DNA from: Bacillus sp. FJAT-52991
GTDB lineage: Bacteria > Bacillota > Bacilli > Bacillales > Domibacillaceae
DNA length: 64,000 nucleotides
Reading direction: 5' to 3'
NCBI RefSeq assembly: GCF_037201805.1
Contig: NZ_CP147404.1
Location: 2,834,501-2,898,500, forward strand
The notes under the pieces are model-generated. The model did not search any database, was not told the origin of the DNA, and saw nothing but the letters and a program-made list of their open reading frames with translations. Both the position numbers and the translations under genes were made by a program. Positions 47,794 through 55,221 of this stretch are shown here, piece after piece; position 1 is the stretch's first letter; each line of letters starts with the position of its first letter.

Positions 47794-47807
47794 CTATTGT
47801 AATCTAA

Positions 47808-48959
47808 TTAAAGTCTTCCATCTTTCCAAAAGTTTTGTGTGACATGAGCAGATGGATTATACGCTTGTAAGTCATATCCTTCTTTTTTCAAATAATCTAG
47901 TATCGCGGGCAAAATCTCTGCAGTCGCTTTCTTCTCATGCATGAGGATCACGACATTCTGATCGCCTCTTTTCTTTTGTTGCTGTACACCTGCTTTTACA
48001 TTTTGTAAAATTTGATTTTTCGTGCTAGGGCTATGCTTCCAATCTAAACTGTCTACATCCCAATCCCATAAACGATACCCTTTTTGCGCCATAGCGTTAC
48101 GGTAAGGCTGTTTTAAATAAGGTTTGCTTCCATATGGGGCGCGAATCAAAACAGACGATTGTCCTGTTACTTGTTTGACTGTTTGTTGCGTTTGATTCAT
48201 TTCACTCATAAAACTTTGTGGCGATCGATATAACCGATTCACTTGATGCGTTACGCTATGAAGACCAAGATAATGACCATCTTTAGCAGCTTTTTTCGCA
48301 GAAGTAGAATATTTACGAACGTTTGGCTCTATATAGAAAAATGTCGCTTTTGCCTTATGGGCCGCTAACGTGTTTAAAATACTTGCCGAGTAAACACTCG
48401 GGCCATCATCAAACGTTACATAAGCAATCGGCTTCTTTGATGGCGGATTTGGATTCGGCTTTGGCGCTTTTGGATGAAAGAACGATTGATTCGCTTGAAT
48501 GAATTCTTCATTCGATAATTTCGCTCCTTGAGGTGAATAAATACGCACTGTTTGATGTGCACTTAAATAATCCGTTTTTAACCCAAAATGATCGGCAACC
48601 CAGCGAACCCCAATATACATTTCATTATTTTTCATATAAATAATAGCAGGCGTTGTCTTTTTCCCATTGAAAGAAGCTTCTTTTGTTGATGCATTAAAAA
48701 TAAGCTTTTTTCCATGTTTCTCTAGTGTATATGTACCATCCACCTGATTAAATGATTGCTTGACATATAAAGCTTTGTTAAGCTTTGCCATTGGTGCTAC
48801 CGCCTGACCATTGACAATAAAGGCCTCTCCTTTCGCAAAAGGCAGCATCTTGTCATGAAGCCCAAGATAAATCCCTTTTTCTTGCGTTGCTCCCAAAACG
48901 GTTCCACCAAAAGCAAACATCATGACACAAAAAAAGACCGCTGAAGCCCATTTTCTCAT
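47808..48959 (-). CDS. secreted polysaccharide deacetylase with copper-amine-oxidase-type N-terminal domain
   Basis: 383 aa. Signal peptide (about 1-24), a stalk-type domain (residues 40-140: EAFIVNGQAVAPMAKLNKALYV, MYIGVRWVADHFGLKTDYLS) of the copper amine oxidase N-domain class, a Pro-rich linker, then a NodB deacetylase domain. NodB motifs: TFDDGPSVYS, HSVTHQVNRL and RAPYGSKPY. Likely deacetylates peptidoglycan or another wall glycan outside the cell. ATG at 48959; an upstream TTG (48968) sits on the ribosome site. Confidence 0.85.
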   Translation of the reverse strand: MRKWASAVFFCVMMFAFGGTVLGATQEKGIYLGLHDKMLPFAKGEAFIVNGQAVAPMAKLNKALYVKQSFNQVDGTYTLEKHGKKLIFNASTKEASFNGKKTTPAIIYMKNNEMYIGVRWVADHFGLKTDYLSAHQTVRIYSPQGAKLSNEEFIQANQSFFHPKAPKPNPNPPSKKPIAYVTFDDGPSVYSASILNTLAAHKAKATFFYIEPNVRKYSTSAKKAAKDGHYLGLHSVTHQVNRLYRSPQSFMSEMNQTQQTVKQVTGQSSVLIRAPYGSKPYLKQPYRNAMAQKGYRLWDWDVDSLDWKHSPSTKNQILQNVKAGVQQQKKRGDQNVVILMHEKKATAEILPAILDYLKKEGYDLQAYNPSAHVTQNFWKDGRL

Positions 48960-49142
48960 TTCTTCCAACCCCTTTTCTCTATAAAAAACTAGTAATATAT
49001 GATTCTCTTTCTGACATTATACACGAAATATTACGATTGTGTTACAAAAATAACAAAATAGTGACGAGATCTATTATTTTTTTTGTAAGGTGTCCTTTTT
49101 GCTCCTTTCTTTCTATATAGAGGGTGAAAGGAGGTGATCAAC

Positions 49143-49358
49143 ATGGCAGAAACAATGCTATCAAAATCCACTTTACGCCTAGTGTTTAACCATGGAGTTG
49201 ATACAAAGGGACAACCTATTCTTAAGTCAAAAACATTCTCCAACATCGATGAAATGGCTACAGCTACTAATTTACAAACTGCGTCTCAAGCGATTGCTGC
49301 TTTAGTGGAAAAACCAATGGTCATGATCGTCCGCAACGATTTATCAGAAATTAACTAA
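49143..49358 (+). CDS. DUF1659 family protein
   Basis: 71 aa, soluble. DUF1659 pattern: STLRLVFNHGVDTKGQPILKSKTFSNI and TASQAIAALVEKPMVMIVRND. ATG at 49143 with a near-perfect AGGAGGTGATC ribosome site. It precedes DUF2922 and YvrJ genes; this small-gene trio recurs in Firmicutes. Function unknown. Confidence 0.85.
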   Translation: MAETMLSKSTLRLVFNHGVDTKGQPILKSKTFSNIDEMATATNLQTASQAIAALVEKPMVMIVRNDLSEIN

Positions 49359-49374
49359 TAGGAGGCTATAAAAA

Positions 49375-49593
49375 ATGGCTAAGACACTGCAACTACACTT
49401 CACTACTGACCTGGGCAAAACAGCATCTTTAACACTTGACTATCCGAAAGAACCGGTAGACCCTGCCCTAGTGAAACAATCGATGGAGGCGATCATTGCC
49501 GCCAATGTCTTTAACTCAACAAACGGAAAATTCGTAACGATTAAAGAAGCCAACTTAATCGACCGTACCGTCACAAACATCGTTATCGAGTAA
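49375..49593 (+). CDS. DUF2922 family protein
   Basis: 72 aa: KTLQLHFTTDLGKTASLTLDYPK at the start, then VKQSMEAIIAANVF and a C-terminal IDRTVTNIVIE. Typical DUF2922. 16 bp after the DUF1659 gene with AGGAGGC upstream. Function unknown. Confidence 0.85.
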   Translation: MAKTLQLHFTTDLGKTASLTLDYPKEPVDPALVKQSMEAIIAANVFNSTNGKFVTIKEANLIDRTVTNIVIE

Positions 49594-49623
49594 TCACTAA
49601 CAGTCTATGCAGAAATTAAAAAA

Positions 49624-49654
49624 GTGGGAAAGTCAGCTAGTCTGGCTTTCCCAC
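49624..49654 (+). promoter_or_regulatory. hairpin between DUF2922 and yvrJ genes
   Basis: GTGGGAAAGTCAG / CTGGCTTTCCCAC, long stem, no T-tract. It ends 7 bp before the yvrJ ribosome site. Could be an RNA-processing or attenuation element. Confidence 0.6.
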
Positions 49655-49674
49655 TATATGTGAGGAGGATCAAA

Positions 49675-49812
49675 ATGGAGCAATTGCTGCCCTTTATTCA
49701 AGATGTCGGCTTTCCGATCGCGGTCACCTTCTATCTTTTGTATCGAATGGAAGCAAAGCTAGATGCGGTCATCCAATCGATTCAGACATTACCTGAGAAA
49801 ATGCGGGAGTAA
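49675..49812 (+). CDS. yvrJ: YvrJ family small membrane protein
   Basis: 45 aa: LPFIQDVGFPIAVTFYLLYRMEAKLD is the YvrJ family signature, with one membrane helix and a charged C-terminal helix. ATG at 49675 with GAGGAGGATC upstream. Third member of the DUF1659-DUF2922-YvrJ set. Function unknown. Confidence 0.85.
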   Translation: MEQLLPFIQDVGFPIAVTFYLLYRMEAKLDAVIQSIQTLPEKMRE

Positions 49813-49818
49813 TAAGGT

Positions 49819-49849
49819 AAAAAGAGCGTGCCAAACAGCACGCTCTTTT
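49819..49849 (+). terminator. terminator after yvrJ
   Basis: AAAAGAGCGTGC / GCACGCTCTTTT stem. Confidence 0.9.
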
Positions 49850-49999
49850 CACCTACAACCTCCAATCTTACATTTCTGTTAATTGTTTTATAATCACATG
49901 ATTTGCATTCCATAAATGGTTAATATATCCTGATATATATAGACGTTCTATTTCATAGAGCGCTATGATCAAAAATATAGAATAGGAGTGTTATATAAC

Positions 50000-50179
50000 A
50001 TGGCTAAAAAAGATAAGAAAAACAAAATCGAAGAGGTATTAACAAAGAAAGACAAGAAAAAGGCGGATAAGAAGAAAGCCGAGAAAAAACTAGCGAAGAA
50101 AAAAGCAGCAAAGAAAGCAGACAAAAAGAAAGTAGCTAACAAGAAGGCTAAGAAAAAAAGCAGCAAAAAAGCGGCATAA
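50000..50179 (+). CDS. lysine-rich low-complexity protein
   Basis: 59 aa, about half Lys, with the rest mainly Ala, Asp and Glu (KKDKKKADKKKAEKKLAKKK-type repeats). Resembles histone-H1-like tails; could bind DNA or RNA, possibly in spores (inference). ATG at 50000; AGGAGTG is 11 nt upstream, a long spacing, while GTG at 49988 overlaps that site. A clear terminator follows, which supports a real transcript. Confidence 0.7.
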   Translation: MAKKDKKNKIEEVLTKKDKKKADKKKAEKKLAKKKAAKKADKKKVANKKAKKKSSKKAA

Positions 50180-50186
50180 TGAGTAA

Positions 50187-50224
50187 AAACCACTAAGAAG
50201 AGATGATTCTCTTCCTAGTGGTTT
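50187..50224 (+). terminator. terminator of the lysine-rich gene
   Basis: AAACCACTAAGAAGAGA / TCTCTTCCTAGTGGTTT stem followed by CTTGTT. Confidence 0.8.
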
Positions 50225-50277
50225 CTTGTTAGAATGAACTCCAACCTCAATTCGTTGTTTCCTTTAGAAAACTCACT

Positions 50278-50889
50278 TCACCTATTAGCTTCAAACAGCC
50301 GAATGGATGAAAACATAGACATGATGCAAGTGACTATCGCTAAGCTGAAGAGAGTGTATAAGAATGATGGGGTTGCGAGCCAATGGTCAAATAACTTTGG
50401 CAGCAAGCTTTGATAAAAGACACTTGAAGTGAATAATACTAATATAATGGGACCAGCTGAGGCGATCGCTACATAGTATCCCCAACGGTAGTACAATGGA
50501 TAAAAAACGCTCATCACAAATAGAAGCATGCTCAATACGATAATAACATCCTTCCATTTAGGAACTGGTGCAATGATAAAACCGCCGAATCCACCAGCAA
50601 TTACGATATAAACAGTAACTGCGATGAGAAACCACATCAAGCCTTCTATATATTTTGCTACGACCATTTGTGTACGAGTGATCGGCAAGGTATGAATTAA
50701 AAGGGAGCGATCCGGATTTTGTTTATCCGGCATATTAGAGATCATGACATAATAAGCCGAAACAGCAAATACAAACACGATAAATTGATACGAATGGCCA
50801 GCTGTTATACTCGTTAAAAAGATAAATGGAGTCATAAATAATAACAGTCGATTCATCCCTTGAATATCTAATACCATTAAATTTTTCAT
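50278..50889 (-). CDS. ABC-2 type permease (second)
   Basis: 203 aa, about 6 membrane helices, ABC-2 permease of the YtrC/D-like small type (SNMPDKQNPDRSLLIHTLPITRTQMVVAKYI motif). It is the last gene of a four-gene unit with a GntR regulator, another permease and an ATPase. Substrate unknown; related systems protect against cell-wall-active compounds. Confidence 0.8.
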   Translation of the reverse strand: MKNLMVLDIQGMNRLLLFMTPFIFLTSITAGHSYQFIVFVFAVSAYYVMISNMPDKQNPDRSLLIHTLPITRTQMVVAKYIEGLMWFLIAVTVYIVIAGGFGGFIIAPVPKWKDVIIVLSMLLFVMSVFYPLYYRWGYYVAIASAGPIILVLFTSSVFYQSLLPKLFDHWLATPSFLYTLFSLAIVTCIMSMFSSIRLFEANR

Positions 50890-50893
50890 CTGC

Positions 50894-51274
50894 TTATTCC
50901 TCCTCGTAAATTAGAGCAAGCATCTCTGTTAATTCAGGAAGAGACATTTGAAAAGCCTTGCTTTGTCTGACCACTGTGGTTAATTGATCTTCAATAATTT
51001 TCAATTGTTTTTCTTTTAATAATTCAGGGTTTTGTGCTGATACGTAAGAACCTTTGCCAGGATATGTCTCAATATAACCCTCTCGTTCCAATTCTTCATA
51101 CGCTTTTTTCGTCGTAATCACACTAATCTGTAACTCTTTCGCTAGCTTACGGATCGATGGCAGCGCTGTTTTTTCCTGAAGTTCACCGCACAAAATTTGC
51201 TCTTTAATTTGTCGCTGAATCTGTGCATAGATCGGCTCATCGCCACTGTTCGTAATGCGAATATGTAAAGCCAT
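50894..51274 (-). CDS. YtrA-type GntR regulator
   Basis: 126 aa. Winged HTH of the YtrA subfamily (EPIYAQIQRQIKEQIL, LPSIRKLAKELQISVITTKKAYEELEREGYI) with a short C-terminal dimerisation helix. Probably represses its own operon via the 13-bp inverted repeat embedded in the promoter at 52842-52882. Unusual position: third in the operon rather than first. Confidence 0.9.
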   Translation of the reverse strand: MALHIRITNSGDEPIYAQIQRQIKEQILCGELQEKTALPSIRKLAKELQISVITTKKAYEELEREGYIETYPGKGSYVSAQNPELLKEKQLKIIEDQLTTVVRQSKAFQMSLPELTEMLALIYEEE

Positions 51275-51294
51275 CCTCCTCCCTCCTTTCCTCG

Positions 51295-51939
51295 TTAAGA
51301 GCGATATTTCTCATACAAACGAACACAGAGTAAGTAGCTAAATCCAATGATCAGCCCTGTCACTGCTAACATTCCTAATAGATATAACGGTTGACTAAAT
51401 AAAAATAAACACTCTTGCATTAATCCTGTCCCCACTAAAACGCCAAACATAAAACTGCAAGAAAAAAGGATAATAAACATCCCAAAAACGCCACTAACAT
51501 AATAGCCAAATCGATAATACATCATATGATAAATTGAACTAGCAACAAAGTGAAGCAGGCATATAACAACTACATCTTGCCAACTTAGCATCGATACAGT
51601 GATTCCAATATTGATGAAAGAAATTACAGCCCCAGTAATGATATAAATGATAAAACTAATCGCAAGCACTGGTATGCTCACTAAAAAACGAGCGCCGACC
51701 AGTTGTTTTCTCCACACTGGTAAGGATTGAGCTAAAAAACGAGTGCTCGGTTGTTCCCGATCGCTTTGACTCAAAGAGATAACACAAAAAAAAGAGAGTA
51801 TAAATACATACAGAATGGCTCCCATATTCACATATCCGTCCGTCATCGCCAAACGCAATAATATCAGTGCTGTCGCCGAATACATTAGATAAAAAATCGG
51901 TCGAATAAGTGTCAATTCTCGAATCACAAGCTGAATCAC
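51295..51939 (-). CDS. ABC-2 type permease (first)
   Basis: 214 aa, about 6 membrane helices. SQSDREQPSTRFLAQSLPVWRKQLVGARFL parallels the same region in the second permease, so the two may form a heterodimer. The start overlaps the ATPase stop by 4 bp. Confidence 0.8.
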   Translation of the reverse strand: MIQLVIRELTLIRPIFYLMYSATALILLRLAMTDGYVNMGAILYVFILSFFCVISLSQSDREQPSTRFLAQSLPVWRKQLVGARFLVSIPVLAISFIIYIITGAVISFINIGITVSMLSWQDVVVICLLHFVASSIYHMMYYRFGYYVSGVFGMFIILFSCSFMFGVLVGTGLMQECLFLFSQPLYLLGMLAVTGLIIGFSYLLCVRLYEKYRS

Positions 51940-52796
51940 TTCACCCCCTCCTTCACAAAAAAGTACATAATTTGATCAAGCGTCGGCTTTTCAAGTGAAA
52001 GGCGATCTCCATATTTTTCACGCAACAGCGCACCTTTTTCCGTTAACGCTTCAAAGCCAACACTTGTTTTTCTAATATGAATCAAGTGTGACTTCACCTC
52101 ACCTACTATTTCGGTCGGACCTTTCACGATTTGAAAATGGTCAAGCAATTCATCTTTTTCCTTGCTAAAAACGATCCGTCCATTGTTAATCATCGTGATA
52201 TAATCAGCAATGCTTTCAAGGTCCGTCGTAATATGTGTAGAGAAAAAAATCGCTTTATTCTCGTCCTGAATCACTTCAAGCAAGATATCAAGAAGCTCTC
52301 GACGAAAAACCGGATCGAGTCCTGCTGTTGGCTCATCCATGATAATCAATTCCGCTTCATGCGATAAAGCGAAGGCTAATGCCAGCTTCATTTTCATTCC
52401 TTTAGATAAGCTCTTCACTTTTTGCTTGCGATTTAATCCAAATTTCTCCAAATACTCGTAAAAAGTCGAATCACTCCACTGCGAATAAAACGGTGCCACC
52501 ATTTTTTTATTTGCTTCAATCGTTAAATGATCAAAGTAAATATTTTCATCTGCTACAAAGCCGATGCGATCTTTAATCTCCTTCGTGGCCTCCGCATGTG
52601 TTTTGCCGAAAAGCTTAATTGTTCCTTGCTCATAAGGAATAAAATCCATTATACATTTAATCAACGTGGATTTCCCCGCCCCGTTTGGACCGATAAATCC
52701 CATTATAAAGCCTTTTCTTACTGATAAACTGACATCATCCAAACTGAAATTCTTAAATGTTTTTGATACGTGCTGTACCTCTAAAATATGTTCCAT
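51936..52796 (-). CDS. ABC transporter ATPase (YtrB/EcsA-like)
   Basis: 286 aa. Walker A GPNGAGKST, signature SLSKGMKMKLALA, Walker B LIIMDEPTAGLDP. First gene of the unit. Only a weak AGG precedes the ATG; instead a strong AGGAGGG serves a 5-codon GTG frame (52819-52802) that ends 5 nt before this ATG, suggesting coupled re-initiation. The family exports peptides, antibiotics or lipids. Confidence 0.87.
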   Translation of the reverse strand: MEHILEVQHVSKTFKNFSLDDVSLSVRKGFIMGFIGPNGAGKSTLIKCIMDFIPYEQGTIKLFGKTHAEATKEIKDRIGFVADENIYFDHLTIEANKKMVAPFYSQWSDSTFYEYLEKFGLNRKQKVKSLSKGMKMKLALAFALSHEAELIIMDEPTAGLDPVFRRELLDILLEVIQDENKAIFFSTHITTDLESIADYITMINNGRIVFSKEKDELLDHFQIVKGPTEIVGEVKSHLIHIRKTSVGFEALTEKGALLREKYGDRLSLEKPTLDQIMYFFVKEGVK

Positions 52797-52801
52797 CCTA
52801 T

Positions 52802-52819
52802 TCAGGCAGCTTCTTCCAC
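52802..52819 (-). promoter_or_regulatory. five-codon leader minicistron with strong ribosome site
   Basis: Minus strand: AGGAGGG, 8 nt, GTG GAA GAA GCT GCC TGA, then ATAGG and the ATG of the ATPase gene. Frame differs from the ATPase. Confidence 0.45.
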
Positions 52820-52841
52820 TGCCCTCTCCCTCCTTTTCAAC

Positions 52842-52891
52842 CTGTTCATACTGTATATATTAAATATAAACAGTATGAACAGATGTGTCAA
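52842..52891 (-). promoter_or_regulatory. promoter and 13-bp inverted-repeat operator of the GntR/ABC operon
   Basis: -35 TTGACA (52886-52891), 17 bp, -10 TATATT (52863-52868). Arms CTGTTCATACTGT (52842-52854) and ACAGTATGAACAG (52870-52882), perfect and 15 bp apart, sit on both sides of the -10. Ideal for repression by the YtrA-type protein. Confidence 0.8.
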
Positions 52892-52926
52892 CAAAAAAAT
52901 GGAAGACTACTCATGCAGTCTTCCAC

Positions 52927-53154
52927 TCACCACCAATACGGCTCATCCTCACTACTTAACTCCACAAACGATAGATTCAATAAAACAAGCAGAAAAACCG
53001 AACTCCAATATGTTAATGTAAGTCGGTTTGTCGTTTTGGCAGAAATATATTGCTTAGTCCCACAGTATGGACAAGCGAGGCCGTTTTTTGAAAAGCCTGC
53101 TCGAAGTATCTCTCTCCTGTTCCATTTTTTTTGACAACTTTGACAATGAGCCAT
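52927..53154 (-). CDS. small zinc-ribbon membrane protein (CxxC-x20-CxxC type)
   Basis: 75 aa. Residues 4-7 CQSC and 28-31 CPYC form a treble-clef-like zinc ribbon separated by 20 residues, followed by one membrane helix (about 48-66). This is the cxxc_20_cxxc family of Bacillus. Function unknown. ATG at 53154 with AAGGGATT upstream. Confidence 0.8.
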   Translation of the reverse strand: MAHCQSCQKKWNRREILRAGFSKNGLACPYCGTKQYISAKTTNRLTLTYWSSVFLLVLLNLSFVELSSEDEPYWW

Positions 53155-53220
53155 ATGTAATCCCTTTTTTCTTTTCCTTCTTATACGTATGGCACGAGCA
53201 AAAAGTTTCTATCGACAAGG

Positions 53221-53256
53221 AAGAGCCGTCTCATAAGTAGTTGAGACGGCTCTTTT
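53221..53256 (+). terminator. plus-strand terminator with no obvious upstream gene
   Basis: AAGAGCCGTCTCA / TGAGACGGCTCTT followed by TTT. The T-tract is only on the plus side, yet the gene to its left (52927-53154) is on the minus strand. Confidence 0.6.
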
Positions 53257-53369
53257 TCTGCACCGAAAGCGAAGCGACAGGTGCAAAAAAACTAATTTAA
53301 TGGTATTTTCAAATAAGAAGTATCGTCCCAAAAGTTTGCGATATAGACTTTTGGAACATCCCCTAGATA

Positions 53370-53627
53370 TTATAAAAATGACTGTTCTTCTTGGATTTCG
53401 CGCTTAAAACCTTCGATGCTTTCTTGTCGCTTTTCATTATTCGCTTTAATCTTCTCAATTTGCGCCGCGCTTTCTGCATGATCGAGCGACTCATTTGCCT
53501 CGTGGATATTGTCCATCGTGTTATTCATCATTTGTTCCATCTTCGCGACTTTCGTTGCATGCCCGTTTGCTTCGGCAATATTGGCCGCTGTGTTCTCTTT
53601 CATTTGATTCTCATTTGATTGGCTCAT
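53370..53627 (-). CDS. tlp: small acid-soluble spore protein Tlp
   Basis: 85 aa. Tlp family: MEQMMNNTMDNIHEANESLD, then EKIKANNEKRQESIEGFKREI at the C-terminus, matching B. subtilis Tlp. Made in the forespore, degraded at germination. About 10 residues longer at the N-terminus than usual. ATG at 53627 with GGAGGG upstream. Lies 22 bp after sspN, as in the B. subtilis sspN-tlp operon. Confidence 0.9.
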   Translation of the reverse strand: MSQSNENQMKENTAANIAEANGHATKVAKMEQMMNNTMDNIHEANESLDHAESAAQIEKIKANNEKRQESIEGFKREIQEEQSFL

Positions 53628-53649
53628 GTTATTCCCTCCAAGTAAGTAT

Positions 53650-53786
53650 CATGATCCATTGATCACATCTGGCTGTTTCCCAGATTTGTCTTGCATTTTT
53701 TGACCTTTATTTCCGCCGGCTGCCTTTTGCTGTGTGCCCAATTGATTTGGCGCAAAATCTTTGCTATTTCTTTTTGGATTACCCAC
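53650..53786 (-). pseudogene. sspN: SspN, small acid-soluble spore protein N, with an apparent frameshift
   Basis: GTG at 53786 with AGGAGGTGATTA upstream. The first 29 residues ([20 protein letters not shown] and on through AGGNKGQ) match SspN. At the run CAAAAATGC (53693-53701) one A appears to be missing. The sequenced frame continues [11 protein letters not shown] and stops at 53664. The +1 frame reads [15 protein letters not shown], the expected SspN C-terminus, to a TGA at 53650. Either a true mutation or a homopolymer sequencing error. Confidence 0.8.
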
Positions 53787-53849
53787 ACTAATCACCTCCT
53801 ACCACTAATATGCCCTGTTGGTTCGGAGATATTTGTTTAAAGTACAATT

Positions 53850-53872
53850 TAAAAAAGCTCCCTGCATTAGGA
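53850..53872 (-). terminator. terminator of the 55-aa membrane protein gene
   Basis: Minus strand: AGCTTCCT, loop AATGC, AGGGAGCT, TTTTT; overlaps the stop codon. Confidence 0.75.
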
Positions 53873-54034
53873 AGCTCGCTTCTTTTCGATCACTTTTACA
53901 ACTGGAAGTATACTAATAATTATTAAGATCATTATGCTAGTGGCTCGATCACCATAAAAATTTTCGGTCATAATGTCATAACAACATAATCCAACGACGA
54001 AGGAGGTAAAAATGAGTGTTACAACCTTTTTCAA
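53867..54034 (-). CDS. 55-aa two-helix membrane protein, probable Fur-regulated gene
   Basis: TTG at 54034 with AGGTGGTG about 6 nt upstream. Sequence: MKKVVTLIFTSFVVGLCCYD, a polar loop MTENFYGDRAT, a second helix SIMILIIISILPVVKV and a basic tail EKKRAS. Two membrane helices. It has its own promoter, terminator and a 17/19 Fur box, so it looks like a complete iron-regulated monocistronic gene. Family not recognised. Confidence 0.7.
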   Translation of the reverse strand: MKKVVTLIFTSFVVGLCCYDIMTENFYGDRATSIMILIIISILPVVKVIEKKRAS

Positions 54035-54052
54035 TCGAGTCACCACCTAATT

Positions 54053-54071
54053 AATAATGATTTTCATTATC
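54053..54071. promoter_or_regulatory. Fur box
   Basis: Minus strand GATAATGAAAATCATTATT matches the 19-bp Fur consensus GATAATGATAATCATTATC at 17 positions. It lies directly downstream of the -10 of the next entry. Confidence 0.8.
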
Positions 54072-54079
54072 TATTAGAT

Positions 54080-54108
54080 ATGATAAACGGAAGCATATGG
54101 ATTGTCAA
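54080..54108 (-). promoter_or_regulatory. sigma-A promoter of the 55-aa gene
   Basis: Minus strand: -35 TTGACA (54103-54108), 17 bp, -10 TATCAT (54080-54085). Confidence 0.75.
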
Positions 54109-54116
54109 TAGCAAAA

Positions 54117-54160
54117 ACAAAGCAAGAGGGAGACTTTAAAAAGTTTCTCTCTTGCTTTGT
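54117..54160 (-). terminator. terminator downstream of the BASS transporter gene
   Basis: CAAAGCAAGAGGGAGACTTT / AAGTTTCTCTCTTGCTTTG stem, T5 on the minus strand. Confidence 0.75.
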
Positions 54161-54238
54161 TGAAATGATTATTTTTTGAGAAAGAATGATCATACATTCA
54201 CAGGAATACCAAATAGGCTATTAAGCAATGATCCCCAG

Positions 54239-55210
54239 TCACGCTCTATTTCTCTCCAATTGAACGGGAGCTTCTGTCTCTGTATTAGCCGGCTTTTTCG
54301 ACCAATATGTAGCAAGGATCGGGCCAGAGATGTTGTGCCAAACTGACCCAACCACGCTAGGCAAGGCTGCTAATGGGCCAAAGTGAGCGGTAGCTAAGGC
54401 GACGCCCAAGCCGGAGTTTTGCATGCCGACTTCGATGGAAATGGCACGACGAGTACTTTCGTCGAGACCAAGTACACGAGCAGTGATATAACCAAGCAAT
54501 AGGCCGAACGCATTATGAAGCACGACAGCGATGAAAATAATCAATCCGGCAGACGCGAGCGTTTCCACGTTGCCCGCCACAACAGCAGCTACGATCATCA
54601 TAATGGCAAGTACGGAGATTAACGGAATGACATGGACGCTTTTATCAACAAAGCTTGGGACAAATTTTCTAACAGTGACGCCCAACACAATCGGAATAAT
54701 GATCACTTGAATAATCGACATAAACATCGCCATTGGATCGACGGGCATCCATTGACCAGCTAGCCATAATAAAATAAATGGCGTAGCAACTGGTGCCAAC
54801 AAAGTCGAAACAGAGGTCATCGCAATGGACAAAGGTACATTTCCTTTCGCAAGATACACCATCACATTCGAAGCGGTTCCTCCTGGGACTGATCCAAGCA
54901 AGACAAGTCCTGCGGCTAATTCAGCTGGTAAATTCAGCAAATAAGCAATGGCAAATGCAGTGAGTGGCATAATCATAAATTGGGCACACACGCCGATAAT
55001 GACAGGAAGCGGCTTTGTTAAGATGATTTTGAAATCAACAGCTTTTAACGTTAGACCCATGCCGAACATAACAACACCTAATAAAATGGTGATATATCCT
55101 TGGAATACAACAAAAGGAGCGGGAACGAAAAAAGAAATTAAGGCCGTTAAAATCACCCAAACCGCAAAATATTTTCCAGCAATGTTACTGATTGTTTCTA
55201 AAAGTTTCAT
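54239..55210 (-). CDS. bile acid:sodium symporter (BASS) family transporter
   Basis: 323 aa, about 9-10 membrane helices. BASS motifs: GMGLTLKAVDF, GSVPGGTASNVMVYLAKGN and EVGMQNSGLGVALATAHF. Bacterial relatives carry 2-oxo or 2-hydroxy acids such as pantoate precursors. It lies 11 bp after the FAD oxidase gene, so it may import that enzyme's 2-hydroxy-acid substrate (inference). Confidence 0.85.
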   Translation of the reverse strand: MKLLETISNIAGKYFAVWVILTALISFFVPAPFVVFQGYITILLGVVMFGMGLTLKAVDFKIILTKPLPVIIGVCAQFMIMPLTAFAIAYLLNLPAELAAGLVLLGSVPGGTASNVMVYLAKGNVPLSIAMTSVSTLLAPVATPFILLWLAGQWMPVDPMAMFMSIIQVIIIPIVLGVTVRKFVPSFVDKSVHVIPLISVLAIMMIVAAVVAGNVETLASAGLIIFIAVVLHNAFGLLLGYITARVLGLDESTRRAISIEVGMQNSGLGVALATAHFGPLAALPSVVGSVWHNISGPILATYWSKKPANTETEAPVQLERNRA

Positions 55211-55221
55211 ACATTCACCTC

